DNA of 64,000 bases from contig PVWD01000005.1 in assembly GCA_003003615.1 (NCBI GenBank), positions 1 to 64,000 of the forward strand, read 5' to 3'. The first letter of the stretch is position 1, and every line of letters begins with the position of its first letter. The position numbers and the translations under genes were made by a program. This DNA is from a filamentous cyanobacterium CCP2. GTDB taxonomy: Bacteria > Cyanobacteriota > Cyanobacteriia > Elainellales > Elainellaceae. Of the stretch, positions 17,787-26,021 are shown piece by piece. A model generated the notes under the pieces. That model searched no databases. It was not told the origin of the DNA and saw nothing but the letters and a program-made list of their open reading frames with translations.

Positions 17787-20693
17787 TCACTGGGTGTTGT
17801 CTCTGGGGTTAAACTTTTTTTTTTCTACCTCCGCATGGCTCGGAGGGAAAGAAGAATGAGGCTCGACATCCTCTGGGGGCGGCGAATTGGATGAGTTTGA
17901 AAAATCACTAAATGCATCGTCAATGGTAATCCGCTGGGTATCGGTTTCGGACGGTTTGCGTGGAGGGGGAGGAGCCGTCCCTTCAAACAAGCTTTCTAGA
18001 CCATCTAGGGTGAAGGTACTGTCATTCTCATTCGATGGTGCCACTTCCCGCCCGCCCAATGCCGAATGCTCCCTTTGCACATCATTTTTGGCAGCTTCTG
18101 GTGTAACTGCTGGGTCAGCCTCGACGTTGGCAAACCAGTCTTCCAGGGTAGACTCCATCACGTCATTTGAGCCTGGCGAATCTGGACTTGCTGTCTGCGC
18201 ACCCTCAAAAGGATCTGCGAAAGATGGATCAGCGGGGGTATTGTTGGCAAACCGATCGCTAAACAACCATTCCTCAATGCTCAAGGGAGAAGCTTGGGAA
18301 GCTGAGGCTGCATCAGGATCGGCATCGACTGTCCAGTCTGATGTTTGAAATATTTGTGGCTCAGAGGTTTCTTGTCGCTCAGAGGCTTCTGGAGGGTTGG
18401 GCTGCTGCGATCGTTCAACGGCTTCTGTCCAGTCTGCTAGCGTCCATCCCTGCGTCACTTCTCCAGGTGGGTTTCCCCCTTCCAGGTTAGATAAGTCGTT
18501 TGTTAGCTGCTGTAGGGTGTTTTCAGGCAAACGAAGGTCGAGTGCTGCGTCGGGCGGGGGAGGTTCAGTAATCAGCAGGTCTTCTTCTGGATGCGCCGTT
18601 TCATATTCTTCTTGGGGAAATGCCATGCCAGACATCGCGTTGTTCGGTGTATCGGCTCTGCCCGTTTCAGCCACGTCATCGGGAAGCAAATCAGTCAGAG
18701 ACGTAATGGTTTCGGCATTGGCTTCTGATGGTTCTGGGTCAATGCCGCCCAACGGGTCTGGGATCTCTTCATCCAGAAAATTGTCCAGGGTTAGAGGGTC
18801 TGCGGTTGGGGGTTCTGGCTGTTGTAAAAGGAACTGTTCAACCGATTGTGGCAGATCGCGGTTTACAGAAAATTGTTCAAAGGGGAATGGCTCGTTGGGA
18901 GCGGAAGCGGCTTCCTGAGACGGGTCAGCCAATCCGGCAAATAGATCAGGATCAATGTTGACTGCTGGGTCAGTGTTAGCTGCTGGCGTTTCCAGAAGGT
19001 TTTGCCCAGGGGAATTCTCCACCGGCAGCGCAAAGGGTTCTGTTTCAGATGCATCCCTGCCTTCAGTCTGGCTCTCTTCCGGCTGTTCCGTTTCAGGCTG
19101 CCCAAACAAATCTTGATAGAACGCATCTTCATAGAGGTTGTCCGGCGATGACACAAGCGGCGGCTTGGATGGCAACGCTTTTGCCGTGCCACTGGTTGCA
19201 TCCTTTAAAGGGGCATCATCTTCAGCATCGATCGGCGGAGTAGGAAGCTGGCTGAGCAAATCCAAGGCCGAGTCTAGGTCGTCGCTTTGCGATTCTGTGG
19301 CGGGAAAGCCTGGTTGCGATGAATCGTTTGCTTCCCCCTCAAACCAGTGGTTTCGCTCACCTTCATCCAAGCGAGACGGAAAAGGAAAAGGTTGCTCTTC
19401 TGTTGAAATCCGGTTTACATCTACACCAGGCTCGATCGACGAGGGAGCATCCGAAAACTCTGCTGCAAACTCTGAGAGATCGAGCTGGCTCAATTCGCGA
19501 TCGAGTTCTGCTAGGCGATCACGTTCCGTCTCTGGCGAAAGGGAAGAGGAATCATCCAACTCAAATGGAACGGGTTCCCCTAATGCCGTTTGGTTCAAAC
19601 CAGACTGATCTAGGGCATTTAATTCTTCTAAAAGGCGAGTGATTTGGCTATCAGGATCATTTCGTGCGGCGGTTTGGTTGTCTTGCCCTGGAAGGGTGCG
19701 GGCCGGGTCGCCATAGGCTAACCGTTGATCCTCTGCCCAATGTCCTGCCTGGGATGGAGTTTGTAAAAATGAGGAAGCTTCCCGTCCCAAAATTTGTGCT
19801 AGTCGAGTCACAAACGCTGCAAAAACGGCTTCCCCCTGCTGCCCCATGTCATGCATTCGCCCTAAGCCTTCCCCCAAAGAGTCCTGGTAGCTTTGCAGGT
19901 TTCGCTGAAGGGACTCAAAAACAACGCGGAGGGTCGTATCCAGCTTTAGCAACAGTTGGTCAGACTGTGCCTGAAGGGACTGCAACCGCTTGAGCCGTTC
20001 GGCCGGACTCAGGGTAGACAAATCTGCTGCTCCTAAAGCTCCGATCGCCTCAGAACTTTGTAATTGCTGGGTATGTGCCGCCTGAACCGTAACCGCTGCC
20101 ATCATTTGGGCAACTTGTCCGGAAAGATTTTCCTGAATCTGCGCCATTGCTGACTGAAGAAAGTCCTTCAGATACTCTGGGGGAGGGGTCATTAAATATT
20201 GCTGACGCTGCATCTCCAACCGGCGCACTTCCTGCAATAACGCATCTCGCTGATGTTGCAACACGGCCACATCCGATTGCATCGGTTGCAGCATATTCGT
20301 TCGCAGGTAGGTCATTTCCTGCAACACAGCTTGCAAGACCTGTTGAGCCGATGCTTCCGCTGATGCAGTTCCACCCTCAACGGTTGGAATTGGCTTAGGG
20401 CTAGAAACGGCTGTCTCAGGTTTTTGTTCAGAACCAGACCCGCCAGACCCACCTGACCCCTCGCGCTGTTGCAACGATAAAAGGTATCGCCGAGTCTGCT
20501 CTAAAACCTGACGCTGCTGTGCGGCATCACTCGACATGACCCAAGGCAAACGAGGACTGGTTCGACTCAGAACTTCGTCAATTTGATGAATCAGGGTTTG
20601 GATTTGAGGGGTTTCGGAAGTCACGACGGGATCTCTGACGAATAACGTTTCAGGCAAATACCAAAAGGACGGAATTTGCAGTGAAGAAGCCAT
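17787..20693 (-). CDS. Coiled-coil protein with acidic short-motif repeats
   Basis: Unrecognised. From the ATG at 20693 (968 residues; a longer in-frame start would add 41 unlikely residues) the layout is: a small N-terminal domain (SFWYLPETLFVRDP, to about 75), a Gly/Ser linker (about 79-89), a long Gln-rich helical/coiled-coil region (about 117-300), and then more than 600 residues of acidic, Pro/Ser-rich, probably disordered chain. That chain repeats short amphipathic units of the form [TS]-[LI]-[DE]-x-[LFW], for example LTLDNFLDEE, LSIEEWLFSD, STLEDWFANV, FTLDGLESLF, ITIDDAFSDF. After the A10 tract the last eight residues (FNPRDNTQ) break the pattern and hit a stop. The downstream Hsp70-like frame resumes the same composition at once. 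Function unknown; a scaffold or client-binding arm is a guess. Confidence 0.75.
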   Translation of the reverse strand: MASSLQIPSFWYLPETLFVRDPVVTSETPQIQTLIHQIDEVLSRTSPRLPWVMSSDAAQQRQVLEQTRRYLLSLQQREGSGGSGGSGSEQKPETAVSSPKPIPTVEGGTASAEASAQQVLQAVLQEMTYLRTNMLQPMQSDVAVLQHQRDALLQEVRRLEMQRQQYLMTPPPEYLKDFLQSAMAQIQENLSGQVAQMMAAVTVQAAHTQQLQSSEAIGALGAADLSTLSPAERLKRLQSLQAQSDQLLLKLDTTLRVVFESLQRNLQSYQDSLGEGLGRMHDMGQQGEAVFAAFVTRLAQILGREASSFLQTPSQAGHWAEDQRLAYGDPARTLPGQDNQTAARNDPDSQITRLLEELNALDQSGLNQTALGEPVPFELDDSSSLSPETERDRLAELDRELSQLDLSEFAAEFSDAPSSIEPGVDVNRISTEEQPFPFPSRLDEGERNHWFEGEANDSSQPGFPATESQSDDLDSALDLLSQLPTPPIDAEDDAPLKDATSGTAKALPSKPPLVSSPDNLYEDAFYQDLFGQPETEQPEESQTEGRDASETEPFALPVENSPGQNLLETPAANTDPAVNIDPDLFAGLADPSQEAASAPNEPFPFEQFSVNRDLPQSVEQFLLQQPEPPTADPLTLDNFLDEEIPDPLGGIDPEPSEANAETITSLTDLLPDDVAETGRADTPNNAMSGMAFPQEEYETAHPEEDLLITEPPPPDAALDLRLPENTLQQLTNDLSNLEGGNPPGEVTQGWTLADWTEAVERSQQPNPPEASERQETSEPQIFQTSDWTVDADPDAASASQASPLSIEEWLFSDRFANNTPADPSFADPFEGAQTASPDSPGSNDVMESTLEDWFANVEADPAVTPEAAKNDVQREHSALGGREVAPSNENDSTFTLDGLESLFEGTAPPPPRKPSETDTQRITIDDAFSDFSNSSNSPPPEDVEPHSSFPPSHAEVEKKKFNPRDNTQ
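17815..17824 (-). other. A10 homopolymer at the frame junction of the two ORFs
   Basis: Coding-strand sequence AGGTAG, ten A, then GTTTAACC. The upstream gene reads GTA GAA AAA AAA AAG TTT; the downstream frame reads TAG AAA AAA AAA AGT TTA, being open from just after this TAG. Loss of one A, or a +1 slip, makes a continuous frame of about 1,703 codons. Confidence 0.9.
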
Positions 20694-20780
20694 GATTGCC
20701 CTACCTGGGCAATTACCGCCTAATACTAACGCTATCTTGCCCAACCGGAACAGAAAACTTGATAGGGGTGCAATAGAGAA

Positions 20781-20804
20781 GGGCACACAATGACATGTGT
20801 GCCC
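20781..20804. other. Perfect 9-bp inverted repeat
   Basis: GGGCACACA (20781-20789), six-base loop, TGTGTGCCC (20796-20804). It lies between the 129-residue gene and the coiled-coil gene, upstream of the latter's start. No U-run follows on either strand, so it may be an operator or a weak terminator. Confidence 0.55.
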
Positions 20805-20860
20805 CAGGTTCACCACCCAAATCTATCAGTAAAGTTGGCAGGAACTATGCATCGGCAAAG

Positions 20861-21250
20861 CTATGCAAGCGTTTCAGGACAGTATCCTAGCCCCTGCACA
20901 AACTGCTTCCGAAATTCTTCGATTTCCCGGTGATCCGGACTTCCATGTGAAACGACAGCGACTTGATAGCGGCGCATTACCTCCACGGGAGACTGCCCAG
21001 TCTCCAATCCCCAAAGTGCCATCCGAACTCGAATTTCAGGCTCGTAAGGAATGCCTAATTCGTTTAAGAAGGAGCGAAAATCCCCATCTTCTCTTGGATC
21101 GAGCGGACGATGTAGTTTAATCTTGATAACCCATCCATCAATCTGATGAATTACCGTCATAAACCGGACTGGAAGCCAGGGCATAGTATGGAGGAATTCA
21201 ACTACCCTCAAAGTCAGACTGGCATTCGCGAGGTAATAGAGATATTCCAT
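20861..21250 (-). CDS. Conserved-looking hypothetical protein, 129 aa
   Basis: Unrecognised small protein. I chose the ATG at 21250 because AGGAG stands 8 nt upstream (CCAGGAGTGCTTAT before ATG); a further upstream in-frame start would add 17 residues without that signal. The protein opens MEYLYYLANASLTLRVVEFLHTMPWLPVRFM, a mixed helical/hydrophobic N-terminus without a clear signal peptide, followed by a soluble region with DGWVIKIKLHRPLDPRED and a C-terminal segment VEVMRRYQVAVVSHGSPDHREIEEFRKQFVQGLG. No catalytic motif is evident. It lies upstream of the coiled-coil gene on the same strand with a 167-nt gap that contains an inverted repeat. Confidence 0.6.
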   Translation of the reverse strand: MEYLYYLANASLTLRVVEFLHTMPWLPVRFMTVIHQIDGWVIKIKLHRPLDPREDGDFRSFLNELGIPYEPEIRVRMALWGLETGQSPVEVMRRYQVAVVSHGSPDHREIEEFRKQFVQGLGYCPETLA

Positions 21251-21453
21251 ATAAGCACTCCTGGCAAATGCTACACTCTTATCTTCGCGAGAAGCTACCA
21301 AACTTACTAGGGGAGAAGCCCCCGCCGTGACATGGGGGATCTACCCAATCTAAAAGAAAGATTGAAGAATAGAAATATGGCAAGGTTGAGGCGATCGAAC
21401 GAAACGAGGTGTTCGTAAGCCTTCGAGTAAATCGGTAAAGTGAGCCGGAAGAG

Positions 21454-22689
21454 ATGGAGCAGGGACAATTTGACATGCCAGACCGTACAAAGACCGATCG
21501 CGGGTCTATTGCCGCTTCTGCTGAATTCACTGAATTAAATGAACTGGAAAATCCAGATCTACAGCTTGCTGCCTATGACTACAACCTTCCGGAGGAACGA
21601 ATTGCCCAAAATCCCGCTGTCCCCAGAGATAGTTCTCGGTTGCTGGTTGTGGGGAAAATGCCCCAGCATCAGCATCGTGTGTTTCGCGATCTGCCTGATT
21701 TGCTGAAGCCAGGAGACTTGCTGGTTTTGAACAATACCCGTGTTATTCCGGCTCGGCTGTATGGGCAGAAAGTGGGAGGGCAGAAGGGAGCAGAGCAAAG
21801 CCCTGGGGGAGCAACGGTAGAAGTCTTGCTCTTAGAGGAAAAGCATCCTAATGAATGGCTAGCTCTCGTCAAACCTGGAAAACGGCTCAAGCCTGGAGCC
21901 ACGATCGACTTTGGCAGCTTTCAGCCAGAGGGGAACTTATCCAAGGACAGCCCCTCCGATCGCCTGTCTTTAACAGCCGAAGTCACAGCGATCGACCCAT
22001 CCACAGGTGGACGAATCCTGCGATTTGATTTACAGCCCAAACAACCCTTCATCCCGATCTTGTCCCAGTTGGGGGTGGTTCCCCTGCCGCCCTACATCAC
22101 CTCCTCCCAAGCTGACCCAGAACAGTACCAAACGGTTTACGGCAAGCAGGTTGGCTCGGCGGCGGCTCCAACAGCCGGACTACACTTTACCCCAGAGTTG
22201 CTGGAACGGTTGAGCGATCGGGGTATCCAGCAGGCATTTATCACGCTTCATGTTGGGGTGGGCACGTTTCGCCCGGTGGAAGTGGAAGATATTACCCAGC
22301 ATCAGATGCATGGCGAGTGGGGAGAAGTGCCCTCAGAGGTGGTTGAAAAAATTCAGCAAACCAAGGCAGGCGGCGGACGGGTCATTGCCGTTGGCACAAC
22401 TGCGGTACGGGCACTGGAGGGAGCAGCCCAAAGGGGAAGCCTTCAGCCTCATTGTGGCAAAACAGAATTATTTATCTATCCGGGCTACCCATGGCGAGTG
22501 GTTGACGGACTGATTACTAATTTTCATTTACCAAAATCTAGTCTGATGATGCTGGTCAGTGCCCTAATCGGACGACAGCGATTATTAGACCTGTACCAAG
22601 TGGCGATCGAGCAGCAGTATCGATTCTATTCGTTTGGGGATGCCATGTTGATTTTGCCAGAAGCGCGGATGGGGCATGGCAACGGGTGA
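21454..22689 (+). CDS. queA: S-adenosylmethionine:tRNA ribosyltransferase-isomerase
   Basis: Penultimate enzyme of queuosine synthesis: transfers and isomerises the ribosyl group of SAM onto 7-aminomethyl-7-deazaguanine in tRNA. The 411-residue protein has the family core from residue 38 (LAAYDYNLPEERIAQNPAVPRDSSRLLV), FRDLPDLLKPGDLLVLNNTRVIPARLYG, PTAGLHFTPELL, FITLHVGVGTFRPVEVEDI and the C-terminal YRFYSFGDAMLIL. The N-terminus is some 35 residues longer than usual; ATG at 21475 is an alternative start. Its last codons and stop (GHGNG, stop) are encoded by a copy of the TGGCAACGG repeat, so the natural C-terminus has been replaced or trimmed by repeat DNA. Confidence 0.95.
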   Translation: MEQGQFDMPDRTKTDRGSIAASAEFTELNELENPDLQLAAYDYNLPEERIAQNPAVPRDSSRLLVVGKMPQHQHRVFRDLPDLLKPGDLLVLNNTRVIPARLYGQKVGGQKGAEQSPGGATVEVLLLEEKHPNEWLALVKPGKRLKPGATIDFGSFQPEGNLSKDSPSDRLSLTAEVTAIDPSTGGRILRFDLQPKQPFIPILSQLGVVPLPPYITSSQADPEQYQTVYGKQVGSAAAPTAGLHFTPELLERLSDRGIQQAFITLHVGVGTFRPVEVEDITQHQMHGEWGEVPSEVVEKIQQTKAGGGRVIAVGTTAVRALEGAAQRGSLQPHCGKTELFIYPGYPWRVVDGLITNFHLPKSSLMMLVSALIGRQRLLDLYQVAIEQQYRFYSFGDAMLILPEARMGHGNG

Positions 22690-22713
22690 AAAGGTTAGGA
22701 CAGCCTGAGGCAA
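22677..22713 (+). repeat. Dispersed repeat, partial copy D at the queA 3' end
   Basis: TGGCAACGGGTGAAAAGG followed by TTAGGACAGCCTGAGG matches the first third of the family seen at 33134 and 6497. It supplies the last residues and stop codon of queA. Confidence 0.7.
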
Positions 22714-23279
22714 CCCGATCTAGGAGTCAGAAGAAATTTTCACCGTTAATATCGCGAGGAGTGCTGTAACGGAAGCTACAAATTTACTGTAAAAATTCTC
22801 AATTTTGTAAAGATTTTGAGGTTTTTACAGGCTTGGGGTTAGCTGACTCACAAAATTTTTGCCAGATTGGAAATGCCCCCAACCTATAGTGCAAAAAATA
22901 TATGAACGTTAAAACGAGTTTCCGAATTTTGGCCTTGAAGTATCTGCCCTTGCTCCCCAAGGTGCGAAAGTCCTACCAGGTGAACCACATTAGAAGGTGC
23001 TATGAGATGAATGAAGAATCGCATCTCAAGTTCTAACACCGTGTCGCTAGATAAAGATTTCGCTTTCAGATGAGCGATCGGCAGTAATGAGTGATTCGCC
23101 GTTGGCAAACTGCAACTCGTTATCTGTCATCCCTGATGGATGAGTCAAAACCGAAGAGTCTGGTTCAAAGCGCAGCTCGATACATTATCTTTTGTCATAA
23201 AACGATCGCCTCCCCTTTTCTGAAGAGGAGGCAATTTATTTTAGATGAATCAGTTTAGGTTAGGGAAACCCAGCATCGC
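22690..23279. other. 590-nt intergenic region, no recognised gene
   Basis: Convergent intergenic region between queA and infC. It contains the tail of repeat copy D on the left and the infC terminator on the right. Short open frames exist (for example a 44-codon frame from 22902 on the plus strand and a 74-codon frame on the minus strand) but lack ribosome-binding sites and recognisable products. An unannotated small RNA is possible but nothing in the sequence demonstrates one. Confidence 0.5.
23198..23232 (-). terminator. Probable terminator of the downstream infC copy
   Basis: On the minus strand GCCTCC (23232-23227) pairs with GGAGGC (23213-23208), with additional pairing inside, followed by GATCGTTTT. 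It lies about 50 nt after the infC stop. Confidence 0.65.
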
Positions 23280-23801
23280 TCACTTCTTAGGAGCCAAAAG
23301 CATCATCATTCGGTGTCCTTCCCGCTTCGGAGCCTGCTGAATGTCAGCGGTTTCTTGCAAATCTGCCGCCATGCGTTTTAATAAATCTTCAGCAAGGTCT
23401 TCATGCTGCCGCTCTCGTCCTCGGAAGGTGATGGTCGCTTTTACCTTATCGCCATCCTTGATGAACTTCTCAGCCCGATTCACGCGAACGTTATAGTCGT
23501 GTTCTTCAATTTTGTACCGCATCTTCACTTCCTTCACCTTAGAAGTGTGCTGATTTTTGCGGGCTTTGCGCTGTTTTTTCTGTTGTTCAAATTTGAATTT
23601 GCCATAGTCCATGACTCGACAAACCGGCGGATTGGCTTTATCGCTGACTAAAACAAGATCCAACTCTCGTTCTTTGGCAATTTCCACAGCTTCTTTAGGA
23701 GCCATAATCCCCAGTTCATTGCCATCGGTGTCAATGACTCGGATTTCAGGAAATCGAATGCGTTCGTTGATGGTCGGTAAGTTTTGGTTTCGTTTGATCA
23801 T
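23280..23801 (-). CDS. infC: Translation initiation factor IF-3, diverged second copy
   Basis: IF-3 binds the 30S subunit, keeps it apart from 50S and checks initiator tRNA/start codon pairing. The 173-residue product has both domains: N-terminal [23 protein letters not shown] to about residue 75, the Lys-rich linker, and C-terminal [19 protein letters not shown] through [24 protein letters not shown]. It is a near-copy of the gene 75 nt upstream (by eye roughly three quarters identical), but departs from the usual cyanobacterial sequence at several normally constant places (RERQH instead of REIQH, EGHRMMM instead of [20 protein letters not shown]). It therefore looks like the derived paralogue. 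ATG start. Confidence 0.93.
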   Translation of the reverse strand: MIKRNQNLPTINERIRFPEIRVIDTDGNELGIMAPKEAVEIAKERELDLVLVSDKANPPVCRVMDYGKFKFEQQKKQRKARKNQHTSKVKEVKMRYKIEEHDYNVRVNRAEKFIKDGDKVKATITFRGRERQHEDLAEDLLKRMAADLQETADIQQAPKREGHRMMMLLAPKK

Positions 23802-23822
23802 TCAGTTCAATTAATAAACAGC

Positions 23823-23850
23823 AAAAATCAGGGAACTAGAAAATTCCCTG
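23823..23850 (-). terminator. Intrinsic terminator between the two infC genes
   Basis: On the minus strand CAGGGAA (23850-23844), eight-base loop, TTCCCTG (23835-23829), then ATTTTTG. It should end transcripts of the upstream infC copy, so the two copies probably have separate promoters. Confidence 0.8.
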
Positions 23851-23876
23851 AAGACGAATCATCTCTAAAAGGAACT

Positions 23877-24407
23877 TCACTTTTTGGGGGCTAGTAACAT
23901 CATCATGTTACGCCCTTCTTTCTTGGGAGCCTGCTGAACCTCAGCAAGTTCCTGCAAGTCTTTAGCCATCCGCTTCAGCAGTGTTTCAGCGAGATCGACG
24001 TGCTGGATCTCTCGTCCCCGGAAGGTAATCGTCGCCTTCACCTTATCTCCAGCTTTAAGAAACCGTTCTGCTTGGTTAACGCGAACGTTATAGTCATGCT
24101 CTTCGATCTTATAACGCATCTTCACTTCCTTGACATCAGAAGTGTGCTGCTTCTTGCGAGCTTCCCGGGCTTTTTTCTCCTGCTCAAATTTGAACTTCCC
24201 ATAGTCCATAATTCGGCAGACCGGCGGATCGGCTTTGTCGCTTACCAACACCAGATCAAGCTCTTTTTCTTCGGCCATTCTCAGAGCTTCACGGGGGGTC
24301 ATAATACCTAGCTGACCACCATCTGTGTCAATCACCCTAATCTTTGGAAATCGAATGCGCTCATTAATGGTCGGTAAATCCCGGTTTTGTCTAGTCAAAG
24401 GCGGCAT
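23877..24407 (-). CDS. infC: Translation initiation factor IF-3, canonical copy
   Basis: The 176-residue product follows the standard cyanobacterial IF-3 pattern: [33 protein letters not shown] at the N-terminus, [29 protein letters not shown] in the linker, then [51 protein letters not shown] and the ending [13 protein letters not shown]. The start is ATG rather than the AUU used for autoregulation in enterobacteria, so that feedback mode is not expected. The gene is not next to rpmI-rplT, which sit 23 kb away. A terminator separates it from the second copy. Confidence 0.96.
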   Translation of the reverse strand: MPPLTRQNRDLPTINERIRFPKIRVIDTDGGQLGIMTPREALRMAEEKELDLVLVSDKADPPVCRIMDYGKFKFEQEKKAREARKKQHTSDVKEVKMRYKIEEHDYNVRVNQAERFLKAGDKVKATITFRGREIQHVDLAETLLKRMAKDLQELAEVQQAPKKEGRNMMMLLAPKK

Positions 24408-24695
24408 GGGCAGTTGATGTTCGGAGATTCCTTTGGTTTAGATTTTGTTCAGAAGAATTTACAAGCAAAGACGGTTTCAAGGATGACCTTAAAGATACTA
24501 AATATGTTAAGGCTTACGCAAGAAGGTGGAACTATAGATTTGTTACGCAGACTAGCGGCGTGATGCCATTTTAGCTGCATTGCTTGGGTATCTGTCTACT
24601 CCCCTAGGTGGGAAGTGTCCAGATGAAGATTTAAGACGATCGATCGCCAAGTGGGTATGAAGCCAGAAACGATTCTAAACAGGTGGGAGGAACAA

Positions 24696-25394
24696 ATGAG
24701 AAAGGCGATTAATGGCTGGTTGCGGAGCCTATCTGGGTGGGGGGATATAGTTTTAGCTTCTCAATGCCCTCTTTGTCAGCGATCGACTTCACGAGAACTT
24801 TGTCAGGATTGCTGGACACAAGTGAGGCAGTGTCAGTGGGTAGGTTGCCAGACTTGGTATGAACCTTTACCAGTATTTGCATGGGGACAATACAAAGGGG
24901 CACTGAAACGGACGATCGCCACCCTCAAATATGATAATCACCGCCAGCTTGCCAGCCCTCTGGGACATTGGCTTGCCGAAGCCTGGATGACAGAACTCAC
25001 CACCCATCCACGTACTTTAACCGTCGTCCCGATTCCCCTTCACCCTAACAAGCAGCAAGAACGCGGATTTAATCAAGCAGAACTACTGGGGCGATCGTTT
25101 TGCGAAATCACCAGGCTGCCTCTTCAGCCTCACGGTCTAATTCGGAGTCGTTTCACTGAAGCCCAATTTCACCTTTCCCCTCAAGCCAGAGAACAAAATT
25201 TATCTGGAGCATTTGAACTGGGAACCCTGCGCCACCATCGCCCTCGGCATCATGCTGTATTGTTGCTGGATGATATCTACACAACAGGAGCCACCGCCCG
25301 GTCAGCCATTCGGGTATTGCAACAATTTCACATTCCGGTTTATGGCATTGTTGCTGTGGCGCGGGCAAGTAATTTTAAGCAATTTCTCGACTGA
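24696..25394 (+). CDS. ComF family protein (double zinc ribbon + phosphoribosyltransferase)
   Basis: ComF/GntX-type protein; relatives are needed for DNA uptake in naturally competent bacteria, including cyanobacteria, with an unknown biochemical step. The N-terminal zinc ribbon has CPLCQRSTSRELCQDCW (two CxxC pairs), and the C-terminal phosphoribosyltransferase domain ends with the PRPP-binding loop VLLLDDIYTTGATARSAIRVL. I chose the ATG at 24696 (232 residues) because GGGAGG precedes it by 5 nt; a GTG at 24651 or ATG at 24657 would add 13-15 residues. No competence genes adjoin it. Confidence 0.88.
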   Translation: MRKAINGWLRSLSGWGDIVLASQCPLCQRSTSRELCQDCWTQVRQCQWVGCQTWYEPLPVFAWGQYKGALKRTIATLKYDNHRQLASPLGHWLAEAWMTELTTHPRTLTVVPIPLHPNKQQERGFNQAELLGRSFCEITRLPLQPHGLIRSRFTEAQFHLSPQAREQNLSGAFELGTLRHHRPRHHAVLLLDDIYTTGATARSAIRVLQQFHIPVYGIVAVARASNFKQFLD

Positions 25395-25482
25395 ACAAAA
25401 ATTTGCTGGGCAAAAATTCCCCACTCAAACCAAATAAAGCTAAATAAAAATCGCCCGATCTAGAGCCTTCGCCCTAACTTCT

Positions 25483-25845
25483 TCAGGATGGACGCACGAT
25501 CGGGCAGGCAGGCGGAACTTCAGCCGAACCGAAGATGGGGGTGGGGTCAAGTCCAGAAATTTGCTGAAATTGCTCTGGGGTAATGGTGCTGACGATCGGC
25601 TGAGTATCCCAAAGTTTCAGCTTATTGTGGGCTTGGGTTAAAAATTCAATGCCTCTTGTGAGGGGAACCGACAGCCAGTTATCAATTAATGTTTCAATGA
25701 GAGCCAGTTCAATTAAGGGACACGGATAACGGTTCAGCAAATCCTCTAAATAGGACTCAAACTGATTCACTTCATCCCCAGCTAGCTGATAACTACTTAC
25801 AATGTGCTTAACACGCTGTCGGCTAAGTTGTTGCCAGATCTCCAT
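25483..25845 (-). CDS. Hypothetical protein, 120 aa
   Basis: Unrecognised, predicted soluble and mainly helical. The ATG at 25845 is preferred because AGAGG lies 5 nt before it (AGAGGTTTCA, ATG); a start five codons upstream is possible. N-terminal MEIWQQLSRQRVKHIVSSYQLAGDEVNQFESYLEDLLNRYP looks like a helical bundle; the middle has PLIELALIETLIDNWLSVPLTRGIEFLTQAHNKLKLWDT, and the C-terminus is Pro-rich with a short ITPEQFQQISGLDPTPIF element. No signal peptide or catalytic motif. Convergent with comF. Confidence 0.6.
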   Translation of the reverse strand: MEIWQQLSRQRVKHIVSSYQLAGDEVNQFESYLEDLLNRYPCPLIELALIETLIDNWLSVPLTRGIEFLTQAHNKLKLWDTQPIVSTITPEQFQQISGLDPTPIFGSAEVPPACPIVRPS

Positions 25846-26021
25846 TGAAACCTCTGTCAAATCTCATTTTTTGATCCAAGCTTGGCGATTAAGAACAGCT
25901 TATTCTGTTACTCAACAATTGAGCGAATGATTCATCTCCTTCTCAAAAGTGTCCAGTTAAGCTAACGTTTAGAGGATGTATTTTCGTAAAGAAGAATGAA
26001 GCATCTCGATGGCGAGGAGCA

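Noticed and set aside
17696-17815. Independent promoter/start for the Hsp70-like gene in another codon of the 40-codon extension
   Set aside because: No ATG in frame; CTG/ATT starts lack any Shine-Dalgarno. Not excluded, but less likely than a joined frame.
20694-20816. 41-residue N-terminal extension of the coiled-coil protein
   Set aside because: Cys-rich, non-conserved-looking sequence; the ATG at 20693 starts the well-ordered MASSLQIPSFWYLPE segment.
22902-23036. 44-codon plus-strand ORF between queA and infC
   Set aside because: No Shine-Dalgarno and no similarity that I recognise.
22884-23108. 74-codon minus-strand ORF between queA and infC
   Set aside because: No ribosome-binding site, no recognisable domains, composition typical of spacer DNA.
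25452-25505. GCCCGATC ... GATCGGGC as terminator of the 120-aa gene
   Set aside because: The 8-bp arms are 38 nt apart and the right arm is inside the coding region; HIP1-like words pair by chance often here.
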